Shown piece by piece: positions 16,709 to 26,045 of a stretch of DNA of 64,000 nucleotides. Location: positions 9,511 through 73,510 of the forward strand of contig DASWTW010000007.1 of assembly GCA_036401895.1 (NCBI GenBank). Reading direction: 5' to 3'. The notes under the pieces are model-generated. The model was not told the DNA's origin and did not search any database. It saw only the letters and a program-made list of their open reading frames with translations. The stretch comes from LB3-1 sp036401895 (GTDB lineage Bacteria > Chloroflexota > Chloroflexia > Chloroflexales > Kallotenuaceae). The stretch's first letter is position 1. The number at the start of each line of letters is the position of its first letter. Made by a program: the position numbers and the translations under genes.

Positions 16709-19330
16709 CTAGCAGAGCGCCTCGGCGATCACCTGCTCCAGAGGCGTGCGCTGCCCTCGGCTCCAGGCGCTTTGCCACACAGCGGCGTCCAGGGCTGTGC
16801 GCGTCGCGGCCAGAAGCGCCTCATACTTCTGGTGATCCGGCACGAACAGCGCCGTATCAGTTGCCCGCCGCAGCGCATCGATCGCGCTCAAGAGCCAGAC
16901 CGCGCGGGGGGTCTGCCCCGTACGCTGAGCGTGCCCCGCCAGATCCAGCAGGCAGGCCATGTAGCCATAGTTATTATGCAGCTGATGATAATGCAGCAGG
17001 CCCTGGCTCAACAGCTGATGCGCCTCCTGGTACGTTCCCTGTTCCAGCGCGACGCGACCCAGAAGCTGGAGCGCCAGCGCGATCTGAAGCGTTAGGCCCA
17101 CGCTCTGCGCCAGGCCCAGACTTTCGATGAGATGCGTCTGCGCACGTGCGGGATCGCGCCGTGCCAGCGCGACACGGCCAAGCGTATTGAGCGCGTTGCT
17201 GATGCCGCGCTGGTTGCCCAGCGCCCGCGCCATAGCCAGCGCTTCCTCGGCCAGCGTGCCCGCGCGATCGTAATCGGCGCGCTCCCAGGCCATATTGCTG
17301 AGATGCGGCAAGATATTGCTGATACACCAGCGATCGTCGGCGATGCGCGCCTGAGCCAGACCTTCCTCTAGCAGGCCAGCCGCCTGATCCTGATGGCGAC
17401 CGGTGTAGTAGTAGTGTACGCCCAGCCGCCAGGTTACGCGCGCCAGAAGCCAGGGATCGCCGGCAGCGCGGGCCAGGGCCAGGCTTTCGGTCAGCAGCGG
17501 CGCAATCTCGGGCGAGTTGGGATGTTCACACTCTTGCACGGCCCAGCGATCGATCAGCGCGTAGGCCAGCCCTTTGGTATCGCCGAGCGCGCGGCTGATC
17601 GCGATCGCCGCGTCGTGCCAGATCATCGATTGTGGATCATCACCCTGCGCGCCTGCCAGCACACCAGCATAGCGCAGCGCCTTGGCATAGATCGGCGTGG
17701 GCTCATACGCCCGCTGCTCAAGCAGGGCCTGTAGCCAGCCGCGCCCCACTGACAGATGCGCGCGGATAAACCAGAACTCGCCCAGCGCACCCGCCAGACG
17801 CAGACCATCGAGCGTACGCTCCGGCGTGGAGCAGCAGTAGGCCAGCGCAGCCTGAAGATTATCGTGCTCTTGCTCCAGCCGCACGACCCAGTGATGCTGT
17901 GAGCCACCGCGCAGGCGTGGCTCCGCCGTCTCGGCCAGATCCAAAAAGTAGCGTAGATGCCGTGCTTGCAGCGCCGCCAGATCGTCTGAGTCCACCAGCT
18001 TCTCATGGGCATACTCGCGGATCGTATGCAGCATGGCGTAGCGCGCCTCGCCCTCGGCCGTGGTCTCTTGACGCACCAAACTTTGATCGACCAGCGTCAT
18101 CAGTCCGTCGAGAATCGACGCGCTGGTGGAGCCGGCCGCATCTTCGCAGATCGCCATCGCCGCCTGAAGCGTCCAGCCGCCGTTGAAGATGCCCAGGCGC
18201 GCGAACAGCCGCTGGCTCGCCGGATCGAGCAGCACGTAGCTCCATTCGATCGTGCCGCGCAGAGTTTGCTGACGCGCCGGAAGATCGCGAAAGCCGCCGG
18301 TCAGCAGGGCCGACTGCGCGCTGATCTGCCGCAGCATATCCTGCGGCGAGAGCAGACGGCTGCGCGCCGCCGCTAGCTCGATCGCCAGCGGCAGACCATC
18401 CAGCACATTGCAGATCGCCACGACCGCCGGCAGATTTTGCTCGGTCAGCGTCCAGCGTGGGTAGGCCTCCTGCGCCCGCGCGTTGAACAGCGCGATCGCG
18501 CCGTACTCGGCCGCGCTGTCCAGAGGCAACGCCTGAGCGGTCTTAGGCAGGTCTAGCGACGGCACCACGAAGAGGCGCTCGCCGCGCACATGCAGCGAGG
18601 CGCGACTGGTTACCAGCATATACAGCCAGCGACAGGCTGAGAGCAGCTCGGTGACCAGCGGCGCGGCAGCCAGAATCTGCTCGAAGTTATCGAGAATCAG
18701 CAGCAGATGCTTATCGCGCAGAAATTTCAGCACGCGGCTGCGCGCCGGCTCCTGGTCCACCTCGACCAATCCCAGCGCCTGCCCGATCGCCGCCGCGACC
18801 ACATGTGGATCGAAGACGGTTTCGAGCGGAACCAAAAACACGCCGTCGCTAAAGCCGTCCAGCAGTCCGGCGGCGGCTTCGATCGCCAGGCGCGTCTTAC
18901 CGATCCCGCCTGGCCCGGTCACTGTCAGCAGCCGGGTGGCTCCGCTGGTGATCTGCTGGCGCAGCGTCAGCACTTCCGCTGTTCGCCCGATCAGTGGCGT
19001 GAGCGGACGCTCCAGGTTGGTAGGATGTTTTTGGAGTTGCCAGGATTCGCTCTGACGAGGAGTTTCGGCGGCTGCATCCGGCAGGAGGCGAAGGATCGAG
19101 CCGGTATCACCGCGAGCGAACTGAAGGAATGCGGAGCGCTCATGCGGTAGGATCGCCAGATGATGCGCCAGCAGCTCTGCGATCTGCCGCGACGGTCGCC
19201 GCTCGTCGACTTCGATCTTGCGAATCGTCACCACCGAACAGCCGACCTGCCGTGCCAAATCGTCTTGTGTAAGATCAAGTGCTTTGCGTCGTTGCTTAAG
19301 CCAGCGACCAAAAGATATATCGCTTTGCAT
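16709..19330 (-). CDS. HTH-STAND (NB-ARC-like) ATPase with TPR repeats, transcriptional regulator
   Basis: 873 residues from the ATG at 19330, four bases after AGGAGG; fourteen further codons upstream are dispensable. Domains: N-terminal XRE-type HTH ~5-60 (RRKALDLTQDDLARQVGCSVVTIRKIE), P-loop STAND ATPase with Walker A TGPGGIGKTRLA (~132-143) and Walker B LLLILDNFEQ (~206-215), TSRASL sensor, winged-helix and GLPLAIELAAARS motif (~315), then TPR-like helical repeats from ~480 to the end. These large regulators bind an inducer and oligomerize on ATP. Upstream region carries a tandem TTTTGTATCAC motif. Target genes are unknown; the MATE gene downstream is a candidate. Confidence 0.88.
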   Translation of the reverse strand: MQSDISFGRWLKQRRKALDLTQDDLARQVGCSVVTIRKIEVDERRPSRQIAELLAHHLAILPHERSAFLQFARGDTGSILRLLPDAAAETPRQSESWQLQKHPTNLERPLTPLIGRTAEVLTLRQQITSGATRLLTVTGPGGIGKTRLAIEAAAGLLDGFSDGVFLVPLETVFDPHVVAAAIGQALGLVEVDQEPARSRVLKFLRDKHLLLILDNFEQILAAAPLVTELLSACRWLYMLVTSRASLHVRGERLFVVPSLDLPKTAQALPLDSAAEYGAIALFNARAQEAYPRWTLTEQNLPAVVAICNVLDGLPLAIELAAARSRLLSPQDMLRQISAQSALLTGGFRDLPARQQTLRGTIEWSYVLLDPASQRLFARLGIFNGGWTLQAAMAICEDAAGSTSASILDGLMTLVDQSLVRQETTAEGEARYAMLHTIREYAHEKLVDSDDLAALQARHLRYFLDLAETAEPRLRGGSQHHWVVRLEQEHDNLQAALAYCCSTPERTLDGLRLAGALGEFWFIRAHLSVGRGWLQALLEQRAYEPTPIYAKALRYAGVLAGAQGDDPQSMIWHDAAIAISRALGDTKGLAYALIDRWAVQECEHPNSPEIAPLLTESLALARAAGDPWLLARVTWRLGVHYYYTGRHQDQAAGLLEEGLAQARIADDRWCISNILPHLSNMAWERADYDRAGTLAEEALAMARALGNQRGISNALNTLGRVALARRDPARAQTHLIESLGLAQSVGLTLQIALALQLLGRVALEQGTYQEAHQLLSQGLLHYHQLHNNYGYMACLLDLAGHAQRTGQTPRAVWLLSAIDALRRATDTALFVPDHQKYEALLAATRTALDAAVWQSAWSRGQRTPLEQVIAEALC

Positions 19331-19410
19331 CCTGCCTCCTTGAGGCTGCGCCGCTCGATCCATGTGTTCCATCGTTCGTCGAATCTTTGCGCTAGCTCTG
19401 GTTGTACAGC

Positions 19411-19432
19411 TTTTGTATCACTTTTGTATCAC
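19411..19432. promoter_or_regulatory. Tandem TTTTGTATCAC sites upstream of the STAND regulator
   Basis: Two exact adjacent copies of TTTTGTATCAC (11 bp each, one helical turn) lie 81-102 bp upstream of the STAND gene start. Related GTATC/GTACC pairs at 11-12 bp spacing occur at 24268-24295, 43841-43860 and 52692-52717. Confidence 0.45.
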
Positions 19433-20229
19433 TCAACTGTGTCACATAGTCCTTCTCGCGCTCCCGAAACTTTGCTTTAATAGACACAAGCTAACACATA
19501 GCCTGGTCCTAACAGCATACCGAGGATTGGATCGTGCATCCGCAGCGGTGGGACGGCTCAAGCATAGAGGGTAGCCGGTTGCGACAGCTTCGAGCGGCTG
19601 TCCGGCCTTTCGAGAATGACCAGAAAACACAATGATCCTTCGATCTCGGGGGGTGAAGAATGATCGTACCGCGCATTGCCTGTGCTGGCAAGCTATCTGA
19701 GCCGATCGCCTGCACGACGCTTCGATGTCCGTGATGTCTGGCCCCCCGAAAAGAGATGCCTGTGCTGCCCTTGAATGTACAGCCCGTGTCGGCTGCAAAA
19801 CCGGACGAGTCCGCACCATCCGCCGCTCAGCGCGATACGCCCAAGCTTACTGAAGTCGTTCTGGCAATGCTAGGTATAACTGCTCCGCATGCGCTGAGCC
19901 ATCCGCCGCTCGCCGACGAGCCCGGCACCCGGAGCACCCGCGCTGAGCCATGACCGACCGACCTTGCGCTTCGTACGCTTTGCTACAGCTCAGGCACTCG
20001 TTATGAGAGAGGGCGCTTAAGCTCGGCTCGATCTCGAAAAATTCTTCCGCCCGACCTTCGCGTCGGATCGCAGGAGCGGATTGCACCACGCGCTGTAGTC
20101 CGCTCATCGCATTTAATGCACTCCTCGATCTCCTCTCAATCCGCCTGCACCGCACAGTGCTTGCCGGCTTCGCCCACGCTCACCTCAGCCTCGACCACCA
20201 GCAGCAGGCGCGGCACGGCACAAGAAACA
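19433..20229. other. Stretch without a convincing gene
   Basis: About 800 bp between the STAND promoter and the terminator at 20230. Frames on both strands are short, arginine-rich and without any motif I recognize; base composition resembles the neighbours. CGCTGAGCCAT appears twice (near 19897 and 19941). It may be a decayed gene or regulatory DNA; I see no transposase remnant. Confidence 0.5.
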
Positions 20230-20253
20230 GGGCTCTGTGCTAGCACAGAGCCC
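20230..20253 (-). terminator. Intrinsic terminator for a small minus-strand gene
   Basis: GGGCTCTGTGC and GCACAGAGCCC form an 11-bp perfect stem with a 2-nt loop. On the minus strand it is followed by TGTTTCTT, which suits a terminator for the short frame ending at 20279. Confidence 0.7.
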
Positions 20254-20278
20254 TTTGGTGATCAGCCTTACCGGCAGC

Positions 20279-20447
20279 TTACGTGCGCATTGGTGTTGGC
20301 TCTCCGCCACGGTTGAGGAAGACCGTTGAGCGGAATGTGGGCGTTGTGGACGTAACGCAAGTGAGGAAGAGGTTGCGGCACGTTGTAATGCTGACCACAT
20401 TATTATTCAGATCATCGCGTCAGGCCGGCTCGTCCGTCGTGCATCAT
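20279..20447 (-). pseudogene. Possible short peptide gene, frameshifted
   Basis: On the minus strand a 46-codon frame (20419-20279) ends 25 bp before a good terminator. It is rich in Thr, Ser and Cys (ITTCRNLFLTCVTSTTPTFR in the middle) and ends RGGEPTPMRT. Its upstream end has no start with an RBS, while another frame opens with ATGATG at 20447 and stops at CGATGA just where the first begins, so a 1-bp shift would join them into about 56 residues. No modification enzyme is adjacent. It might be a small exported or modified peptide, or decay; low certainty. Confidence 0.3.
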
Positions 20448-20751
20448 GTTTGGCAGCTATGCGTTGGTTTGTTGTCTATCTTTCGTTTCTACGGTCGAGG
20501 GCCCGCGCGATTTCTGGATTGTCAGTCGAGTATCGGGGGCTACTTGACTGGTCTGTCGTTACTTTAGCAGGTCTTCCTTACCAGCAACCTTACCAACTTG
20601 TTTAAAAACAATTTATTGTAGAAATTTGTTGACGATCTTCGCACAGGCCGCGATCATGCAGGCTGCTCCACTGTGCGGAGTGGCATATGGCTTGCTGCTA
20701 CGGGCGTATATCGCCGCGTCGCTCTTCGTTAGCCAAGCAAAGGAGCCGCCT

Positions 20752-21915
20752 GTGGACGTCAAGGCTGGAGCCCGAGAACGTTTCGATAGTGTCCGCGAGC
20801 ACGTGATCGCGCTGAGCCACCGGATTCATGCTCATCCTGAGCTGGGATTTCAAGAAGAGCGCGCTGCTGCCTGGCTCTCCGAGGCGCTGGCGGATGCGGG
20901 ATTTGCCGTCGAGACCGGCATCTGCGATCTGCCGACCGCGTTTATTGCCCGCGCCGGATCGGGGCCGCTGCATCTCGCGATCTGCGCCGAGTACGATTGC
21001 CTGCCCGAGATCGGCCATGCCTGCGGACACAACCTGATCGCCGCGATGGCGACAGGCGCGGGAATCGCCGCCGCTAAAGTCGCCGACGATGTGGGCCTGA
21101 CAATCAGTGTGATCGGCACGCCCGGCGAGGAGTGCGGCGATGCGGGCGGCAAGATCCTGCTGCTGGAACGCGGCGCGTTCGATGGTGTTCACGCCGCGAT
21201 GATGGTACACCCGAGCCCCTACGATACGGTCACGCCCAAGATCATCGCCGCCTCGACCTTTGACGTTCACTACACGGGCAAGGAAGCGCACGCCGCCGGA
21301 TTCCCTGAGCTGGGTATCAACGCCGCCGACGCGCTGACGATCGCCCAGACCGCGATCGGCCTGCTGCGCCAGCATATTCGCGCCACCGATCGTATTCACG
21401 GCATCATCACGCGTGGCGGCGACGCACCGAACGTGATTCCGGCGCACACGTCGGCTAAATATATCGTTCGCGCCCAGACCTTAGCCGAGCTGGACGAGCT
21501 TCGGCCACGCGTGCAGCGCTGCTTCGAGGCTGGAGCCCTGGCTACCGGCGCGCGGGTCGAGTTTGCGGGCGGCGACAAGCCCTACGCGGAAATGCAGCAC
21601 GATCCCGAGATCGCGGCGATCTATGGGCGCAACGCCGCCGCGCTGGGCCGGGGCGCGGCCAATCAAAACCCGGAGCGCGCCGCAGGCTCGACCGACATGG
21701 GCAACATCTCGCACGCGATCCCATCGATCCACCCGTCGATCGGCATCAACTCGTTGCCGGCCGTCAATCACCAGCCCGAGTTCACCGCGCACTGCATCAC
21801 GCCCGACGCCGACCAAGCGATCGTCGACGGCTCGCTGGCGATGGCCTGGACCGCGATCGACATGGCGCTGGATCGCGGGCTCGGCGAGCGGCTGATCGCC
21901 AGCCGCCGCGATTGA
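20752..21915 (+). CDS. M20 family metallopeptidase / amidohydrolase (M20D, aminobenzoyl-glutamate hydrolase-like)
   Basis: 387 residues from a GTG at 20752 with AAAGGAG upstream; the frame is open to 20626, but that part lacks homology. Motifs: HRIHAHPELGFQE (~22-34), CAEYDCLPEIGHACGHNLI (~79-97) containing metal ligands, GTPGEECGDAGGK (~122-134) with the catalytic Glu pair, VHYTGKEAHAA dimerisation-domain start (~168), and PAVNHQPEFT near the C-terminus. Resembles AbgB/PmdB-type amidohydrolases that cleave N-acyl or dipeptide amides in the cytosol. Followed 225 bp later by another M20 enzyme. Confidence 0.88.
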   Translation: MDVKAGARERFDSVREHVIALSHRIHAHPELGFQEERAAAWLSEALADAGFAVETGICDLPTAFIARAGSGPLHLAICAEYDCLPEIGHACGHNLIAAMATGAGIAAAKVADDVGLTISVIGTPGEECGDAGGKILLLERGAFDGVHAAMMVHPSPYDTVTPKIIAASTFDVHYTGKEAHAAGFPELGINAADALTIAQTAIGLLRQHIRATDRIHGIITRGGDAPNVIPAHTSAKYIVRAQTLAELDELRPRVQRCFEAGALATGARVEFAGGDKPYAEMQHDPEIAAIYGRNAAALGRGAANQNPERAAGSTDMGNISHAIPSIHPSIGINSLPAVNHQPEFTAHCITPDADQAIVDGSLAMAWTAIDMALDRGLGERLIASRRD

Positions 21916-22140
21916 AAGATATTCCGGCGGCACGAATCACACATAATACCGGTCGCACCATAGCGAGCCGGTCAGAGTCAGGCTGAGCGATCTCGCCGCG
22001 CCGGCGCGGGACGTTCCGCCAACTCAGCGAGCGCCAAAACGTAGTACACTGGTAGCCGATCTATCCTCAAGCTGCCCAGAGACCATCGATCGCGTTCGAC
22101 AACGGCGTCGATCGCCAGCTCTGGTATCAAGGACGTACTC

Positions 22141-23805
22141 ATGAGCTACTGGTATCAATGTGTGCGCGACTGGACGCTCCAGCTCGTCAGGCTGCCCAGC
22201 GTCACGAACACACCCGGCGAGACCGAATTTCCCCAGCACCTGTACGAGCTGCTGGCCAGGCTACCGTATTTTCAGGCCCATCCCGAAAACCTCTGGCTTG
22301 AGCGCACCACCAACGATCTGCACGAGCGCTACAACCTGTTCGCGCTGGTACGCGGCAGGACGCCCGCGACGGTTGTGCTGGCCGGCCACTACGACGTGGT
22401 CAGCATCGACAACTACGGGCATCTCGCGCCGTGGGCCTACGATCCCGAGGCGCTGCTGCCGCGACTGATCGCCGAGCTTCAGGCCGATTGCCGCAGCGAG
22501 GCGGATCACCTGGCGCTGCGTGATCTGCAAGGCGGCGATTTTCTACCCGGACGCGGCGTGCTCGACATGAAGAGCGGTCTGGCGGCCGGCATCGCGGTGC
22601 TGAGCCACTTCGCGGAGCAGCCCGAGCGCCGGGGCAACCTGCTGTTTATCACCACGCCCGACGAAGAAGACTCGTCGCACGGGATGCGCGCCGCCGCCCT
22701 GCGACTCCCGGAGATCGCCGAGGAGCGCGATCTCCATCTTCAGGCCGCAATCAACCTGGACGCCTCCAACGATCGCGGCGACGGCAGCGCGGGCCAGGTT
22801 GTGTATCTCGGCACCGTTGGCAAGCTGTTGCCCTCGGTCTACGTGGTGGGCCGCGACACACACGCGGGCGTTCCGTTCGACGGCGTGAACGCCAATCTGA
22901 TCGCCGCCGAGATCACCCGACGCATCGAGTGCAACACCGCGCTGAGCGATACAGTCGACGGCGCGGTCTCGCCACCGCCGGTCAGCCTGAAGCAAAGCGA
23001 TCTCAAAACCCAGTACGACGTCACCACGCCCGCCGCCGCCTGGTGCTACTACAACGTGCTCACCCACGGACGATCGGCCAGCGACGTGCTGGAGCGCATC
23101 ACCGCGCTGGTACACGACGCCATGCACAGCGCGCTGGGCTATCTCCACGAGCAGGCGCGACGCTACAGCCAGCTCGCAGGCCAGCACGCCGATCCGCCAG
23201 CCTGGCAGCCGCTGGTGCTGACCTTGGCCGAGCTTCAGGCGCGGGTTACGCGGCAGAACAATCCGGCGGCACAAACAGCAGTCGCCGAGCTTGCTCAGCG
23301 TCTGGCGCAAGATCCGGGGATCGATCTGCCGACCTTCAACCGGCGGCTGACCGAGGCGCTGTGGGCCGCCAGCGGTCTGGCAGGACCGGCAGTCGTGATC
23401 GGCTTCGGCTCGCTGTACTACCCGCCCGCCTACATCAAAGGCGATACTGAGCGCCAGCGCCGTCTGCGCGAGGCTGCCTCGGAACAGGCTACGGCGCTCA
23501 GCCGGCAGGCGGGCGTCGCGATCCAGCTCAAGCCGTTTTTCGCGGGCATCTCGGATATGAGCTTTCTGGGCAGCTCCATCAGCGACGAAGATGTCGCAGC
23601 GATCGCGCTGAACACGCCCGCCTGGGAGGCCAGGCTGCGCTTCGATTACACCGCGATCAGCGCGCTCGACCTGCCGACGATCAACATCGGGCCGTGGGGC
23701 CGCGACTACCACCAGCGCCTGGAGCGCGTCCACGCGCCGTACTCTTTCGAGATCGTGCCCGAGCTGGTCTGGCGCATCGCCGATCAGCTGCTGAGCCAGT
23801 CATAA
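22141..23805 (+). CDS. M20/M28-fold peptidase, RocB-like (arginine utilization protein type)
   Basis: 554 residues, about 100 longer than typical M20 enzymes and consistent with RocB. Motifs: VVLAGHYDVVS (~77-87, first metal ligand), RGVLDMKSGLAAGIAVL (~138-154), ITTPDEEDSSHGMRAA (~170-185), and GRDTHAGVPFDGVNANLIAAEI (~239-260) with a dimerisation-domain histidine. Conserved PTINIGPWGRDYHQRLERVH (~514-533) near the C-terminus holds the last metal His and is characteristic of RocB-type proteins. RocB proteins are implicated in arginine catabolism, but their exact reaction is not settled. A terminator follows. Confidence 0.82.
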   Translation: MSYWYQCVRDWTLQLVRLPSVTNTPGETEFPQHLYELLARLPYFQAHPENLWLERTTNDLHERYNLFALVRGRTPATVVLAGHYDVVSIDNYGHLAPWAYDPEALLPRLIAELQADCRSEADHLALRDLQGGDFLPGRGVLDMKSGLAAGIAVLSHFAEQPERRGNLLFITTPDEEDSSHGMRAAALRLPEIAEERDLHLQAAINLDASNDRGDGSAGQVVYLGTVGKLLPSVYVVGRDTHAGVPFDGVNANLIAAEITRRIECNTALSDTVDGAVSPPPVSLKQSDLKTQYDVTTPAAAWCYYNVLTHGRSASDVLERITALVHDAMHSALGYLHEQARRYSQLAGQHADPPAWQPLVLTLAELQARVTRQNNPAAQTAVAELAQRLAQDPGIDLPTFNRRLTEALWAASGLAGPAVVIGFGSLYYPPAYIKGDTERQRRLREAASEQATALSRQAGVAIQLKPFFAGISDMSFLGSSISDEDVAAIALNTPAWEARLRFDYTAISALDLPTINIGPWGRDYHQRLERVHAPYSFEIVPELVWRIADQLLSQS

Positions 23806-23833
23806 ATCGTCAGGTTTCGCTAGGAGAATCAAC

Positions 23834-23863
23834 AAACGCTGTGCCGCATGTGGCACAGCGTTT
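23834..23863. terminator. Bidirectional terminator after the RocB-like gene
   Basis: AAACGCTGTGCC (23834-23845) and GGCACAGCGTTT (23852-23863) form a perfect 12-bp stem with a 6-nt loop between convergent genes. Confidence 0.88.
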
Positions 23864-23894
23864 ATACATGGCGCTTCAGAAGCTCCTCTATGCG

Positions 23895-24116
23895 CTAGGG
23901 ATGAGCCGTCGCTCCTTCGGCGGCGAGCCACCAGTAGCGCTGCGCCGCTTCGGTCCGCGATTGAACTTTGAGCTTCCGAAAAATGTTCTTGAGATGGGTT
24001 TCCACCGTGTAGCGGGCAATTCCCAGAGCATCGGCGATCTGCTGATTGCGTTTTCCCTGGGCGATAAGCGCTAAAATTTCCTGCTCGCGACTGGTCAGTG
24101 CCGGACGGGGGCGCAT
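23895..24116 (-). CDS. Stand-alone LuxR/GerE-type HTH protein
   Basis: 73 residues from the ATG at 24116 with AAGGAG six bases upstream (a start at 24197 would add 27 residues). The whole protein is a LuxR C-terminal DNA-binding domain: LTSREQEILALIAQGKRNQQIADALGI and YTVETHLKNIFRKLKVQSRTEAAQRY, with the usual TVxTHxxNIxxKL recognition helix. No receiver or ligand domain. Similar single-domain proteins act as small transcription factors downstream of kinases or as autoregulators. Upstream DNA carries GTATC pairs. Confidence 0.88.
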   Translation of the reverse strand: MRPRPALTSREQEILALIAQGKRNQQIADALGIARYTVETHLKNIFRKLKVQSRTEAAQRYWWLAAEGATAHP

Positions 24117-24458
24117 CTGACGCTCCTTTCCTCGTAGGGTAGAGGTAGCTTGGTAGGTCTGCCTGGTGTCATGCTGGGGATCGAAGTATTGCCTCAAAGC
24201 TAAAGTTATATGTCTATTGAAGCAGAAGCGGCCAGATCTGAGAAGGTCTTTTTAATACACTTAACTACTACAAAAATTGATACACAAACCGATACAGATT
24301 CCGCCGCAGCGTCGCTGTCAGTCAGGCATCAGACAATTGTACGGCCTCGTGCTCAATTCGGGTATATGCTTTAATTGTATCTAGATATTGCACAACGATC
24401 GTGCGCGACACCAGCCGCTCTCGCCGAGCAGCGGCCGATCGTTATGCAAGGAGTGTAT
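24117..24458. promoter_or_regulatory. Divergent promoter region with GTATC half-sites
   Basis: 340 bp between the LuxR-type gene and the exported FGYP protein. The segment 24250-24300 is AT-rich and on the minus strand reads CTGTATCGGTTTGTGTATCA, two GTATC half-sites 12 bp apart. No other gene is seen. Confidence 0.4.
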
Positions 24459-25901
24459 ATGATGCGTCGCACATCCATCTTTAGCGTACTGCTATGCCTG
24501 GCGCTGGCCTTTGGCGTTTTTACCACAGCCCGCGCCCAGGAAGAAGTTGTGTTTCCCGAAACCGGCCATCGCGTGAGCGGCCGTTTTCTTCAGTTCTGGC
24601 GGCAGCAGGGCGGCCTGGCGGTCTTTGGCTATCCGCTCACGGATCAGCTGACCGAGAACGGCCGCACCGTGCAGTATTTTGAGCGCCAGCGCTTCGAGCT
24701 GCATCCCGAGAATCAGGCACCTTACGATGTTCTGCTTGGCCGGCTCGGCGCGGAGATCCTGCCCACCTGGCAGAGTCAGCCGACGTCCGTAGGGCCTGTC
24801 GCCGGCTGCACCTACTTTGCCGAGACTCGCCACAATGTGTGCAATCAGCAGGCGCAGAGCGGCTTCTTGAGCTATTGGACGACGCACGGCCTGGAGTTCG
24901 ACGGCCGCGCCGGGAAAAGCTATGCCGAAAGCCTGGCGCTCTTCGGCCTGCCGATCACCGAGCCCTACCAGTACACCAACAGCAGCGGCGTGACCGTGCA
25001 GACCCAATGGTTTGAGCGCGCGCGCTTCGAGTGGTATCCGAACAACCCGAATGAGTACAAAGTCCAGCTTGGCCGGCTCGGCGCGGAGCTGGGCGCGCCC
25101 GGCACAGCCCAGCCGATTCCGGCGGGCGCGGTCCAGACGGTGGTCACCTACTACGACGCGATCAACCGGCGCAGCTTTGCCGAGGCGTACAACCAGTGGG
25201 CCAACGGCGGAGCGGCCAGCAATCAAACGTTGGAGCAGTTCACCTCAGGCTTTGACAACACTGTACAGGTCAGCCTGCTGCTCGGCAATCCCAAAGTTCT
25301 CAGCGCCGATCTGGTCGAGGTGCCGGTGACGATCCTCGGCGTGATCAATGTGCCGCGCGGCAATCCCGATCAGCAGGTTCAGCAGTTCCAGGGCTCGTAT
25401 CGCGTCGAGCGCATCGGCGGCAACACCTGGAAGCTGGCCAGCGCCGCGCTCGGCCCGATCAACGAGCCGCTGCCGCCGTCGCAGTTCGCCAGCCCGATCA
25501 ACCTGCTGCAAGCCTACTACGCGGCGATCAACGAGCGACACTTTGCGCGCGCCTACACCTACTGGAACAATCTTGGCCAGGCCAGCGGGCAAAGCTTCGC
25601 CGATTTCCAGCAGGGCTTTGCCAGCACCGGCCAGGTCGCGATCACGCTGGGCACGCCGCAGGGCGAGGGCGCGGCCGGCTCGATCTACATCGACGTGCCG
25701 ATCGTGATTGTGGCCACACAGAACGACCGCAGCGTGCGTACCTACTGCGGAACCTACACGCTGCGCGGCCTGAATGTGCAGCCCTTCAACCAGTTCGGCC
25801 TGCGCATCGAAAACGCGCAGATCGCGCAGACCGGCAGCGGCACACGTCCGGATAAGAACGAGATCCAGCGGCTGCTCGACGGCGGCTGCCAGCACCCGTA
25901 A
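24459..25901 (+). CDS. Exported protein with two FGYP-type repeats and two NTF2-like domains
   Basis: 480 residues from the ATG at 24459 (AAGGAG upstream). Signal peptide ~1-26 (RRTSIFSVLLCLALAFGVFTTARA). Two repeats follow, ~30-105 and ~115-200, each with FxxFW-GGLxxFGYPLTD and VQYFERQRFE-HPEN-LLGRLGAE type sequence, a pattern I associate with exported Chloroflexota proteins, possibly cell-wall binding by analogy with LGFP repeats. Then two related helix-plus-sheet units (VTYYDAINRRSFAEAYNQW at ~230 and LQAYYAAINERHFARAYTYW at ~348), each ending in a beta sheet, resembling NTF2-like domains. Function unknown; probably a surface protein. Confidence 0.8.
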   Translation: MMRRTSIFSVLLCLALAFGVFTTARAQEEVVFPETGHRVSGRFLQFWRQQGGLAVFGYPLTDQLTENGRTVQYFERQRFELHPENQAPYDVLLGRLGAEILPTWQSQPTSVGPVAGCTYFAETRHNVCNQQAQSGFLSYWTTHGLEFDGRAGKSYAESLALFGLPITEPYQYTNSSGVTVQTQWFERARFEWYPNNPNEYKVQLGRLGAELGAPGTAQPIPAGAVQTVVTYYDAINRRSFAEAYNQWANGGAASNQTLEQFTSGFDNTVQVSLLLGNPKVLSADLVEVPVTILGVINVPRGNPDQQVQQFQGSYRVERIGGNTWKLASAALGPINEPLPPSQFASPINLLQAYYAAINERHFARAYTYWNNLGQASGQSFADFQQGFASTGQVAITLGTPQGEGAAGSIYIDVPIVIVATQNDRSVRTYCGTYTLRGLNVQPFNQFGLRIENAQIAQTGSGTRPDKNEIQRLLDGGCQHP

Positions 25902-25914
25902 GCTAACGCATTCC

Positions 25915-25948
25915 CGAGCGCGCCACGGGTTGCGCTGTGGCGCGCTCG
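25915..25948. terminator. Terminator hairpin
   Basis: CGAGCGCGCCAC and GTGGCGCGCTCG form a perfect 12-bp stem with a 10-nt loop just after the FGYP-protein gene. Confidence 0.82.
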
Positions 25949-26045
25949 ACCTCGACTCGCAATCCAGCGGGCACTTCTTTGCGACCGGCGCTCAGATTGA
26001 GTACAATCCCGGCTGGCGATTTCGCCATGTGACCGGGGCTACACT

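Noticed and set aside
19442..20155. Minus-strand frames in the gene-free zone
   Set aside because: Arg/Ala/Ser-rich low-similarity frames without RBS or motif; I do not call a gene.
20185..20400. 71-codon minus frame across the terminator
   Set aside because: Reads through an intrinsic terminator and has no start signal.
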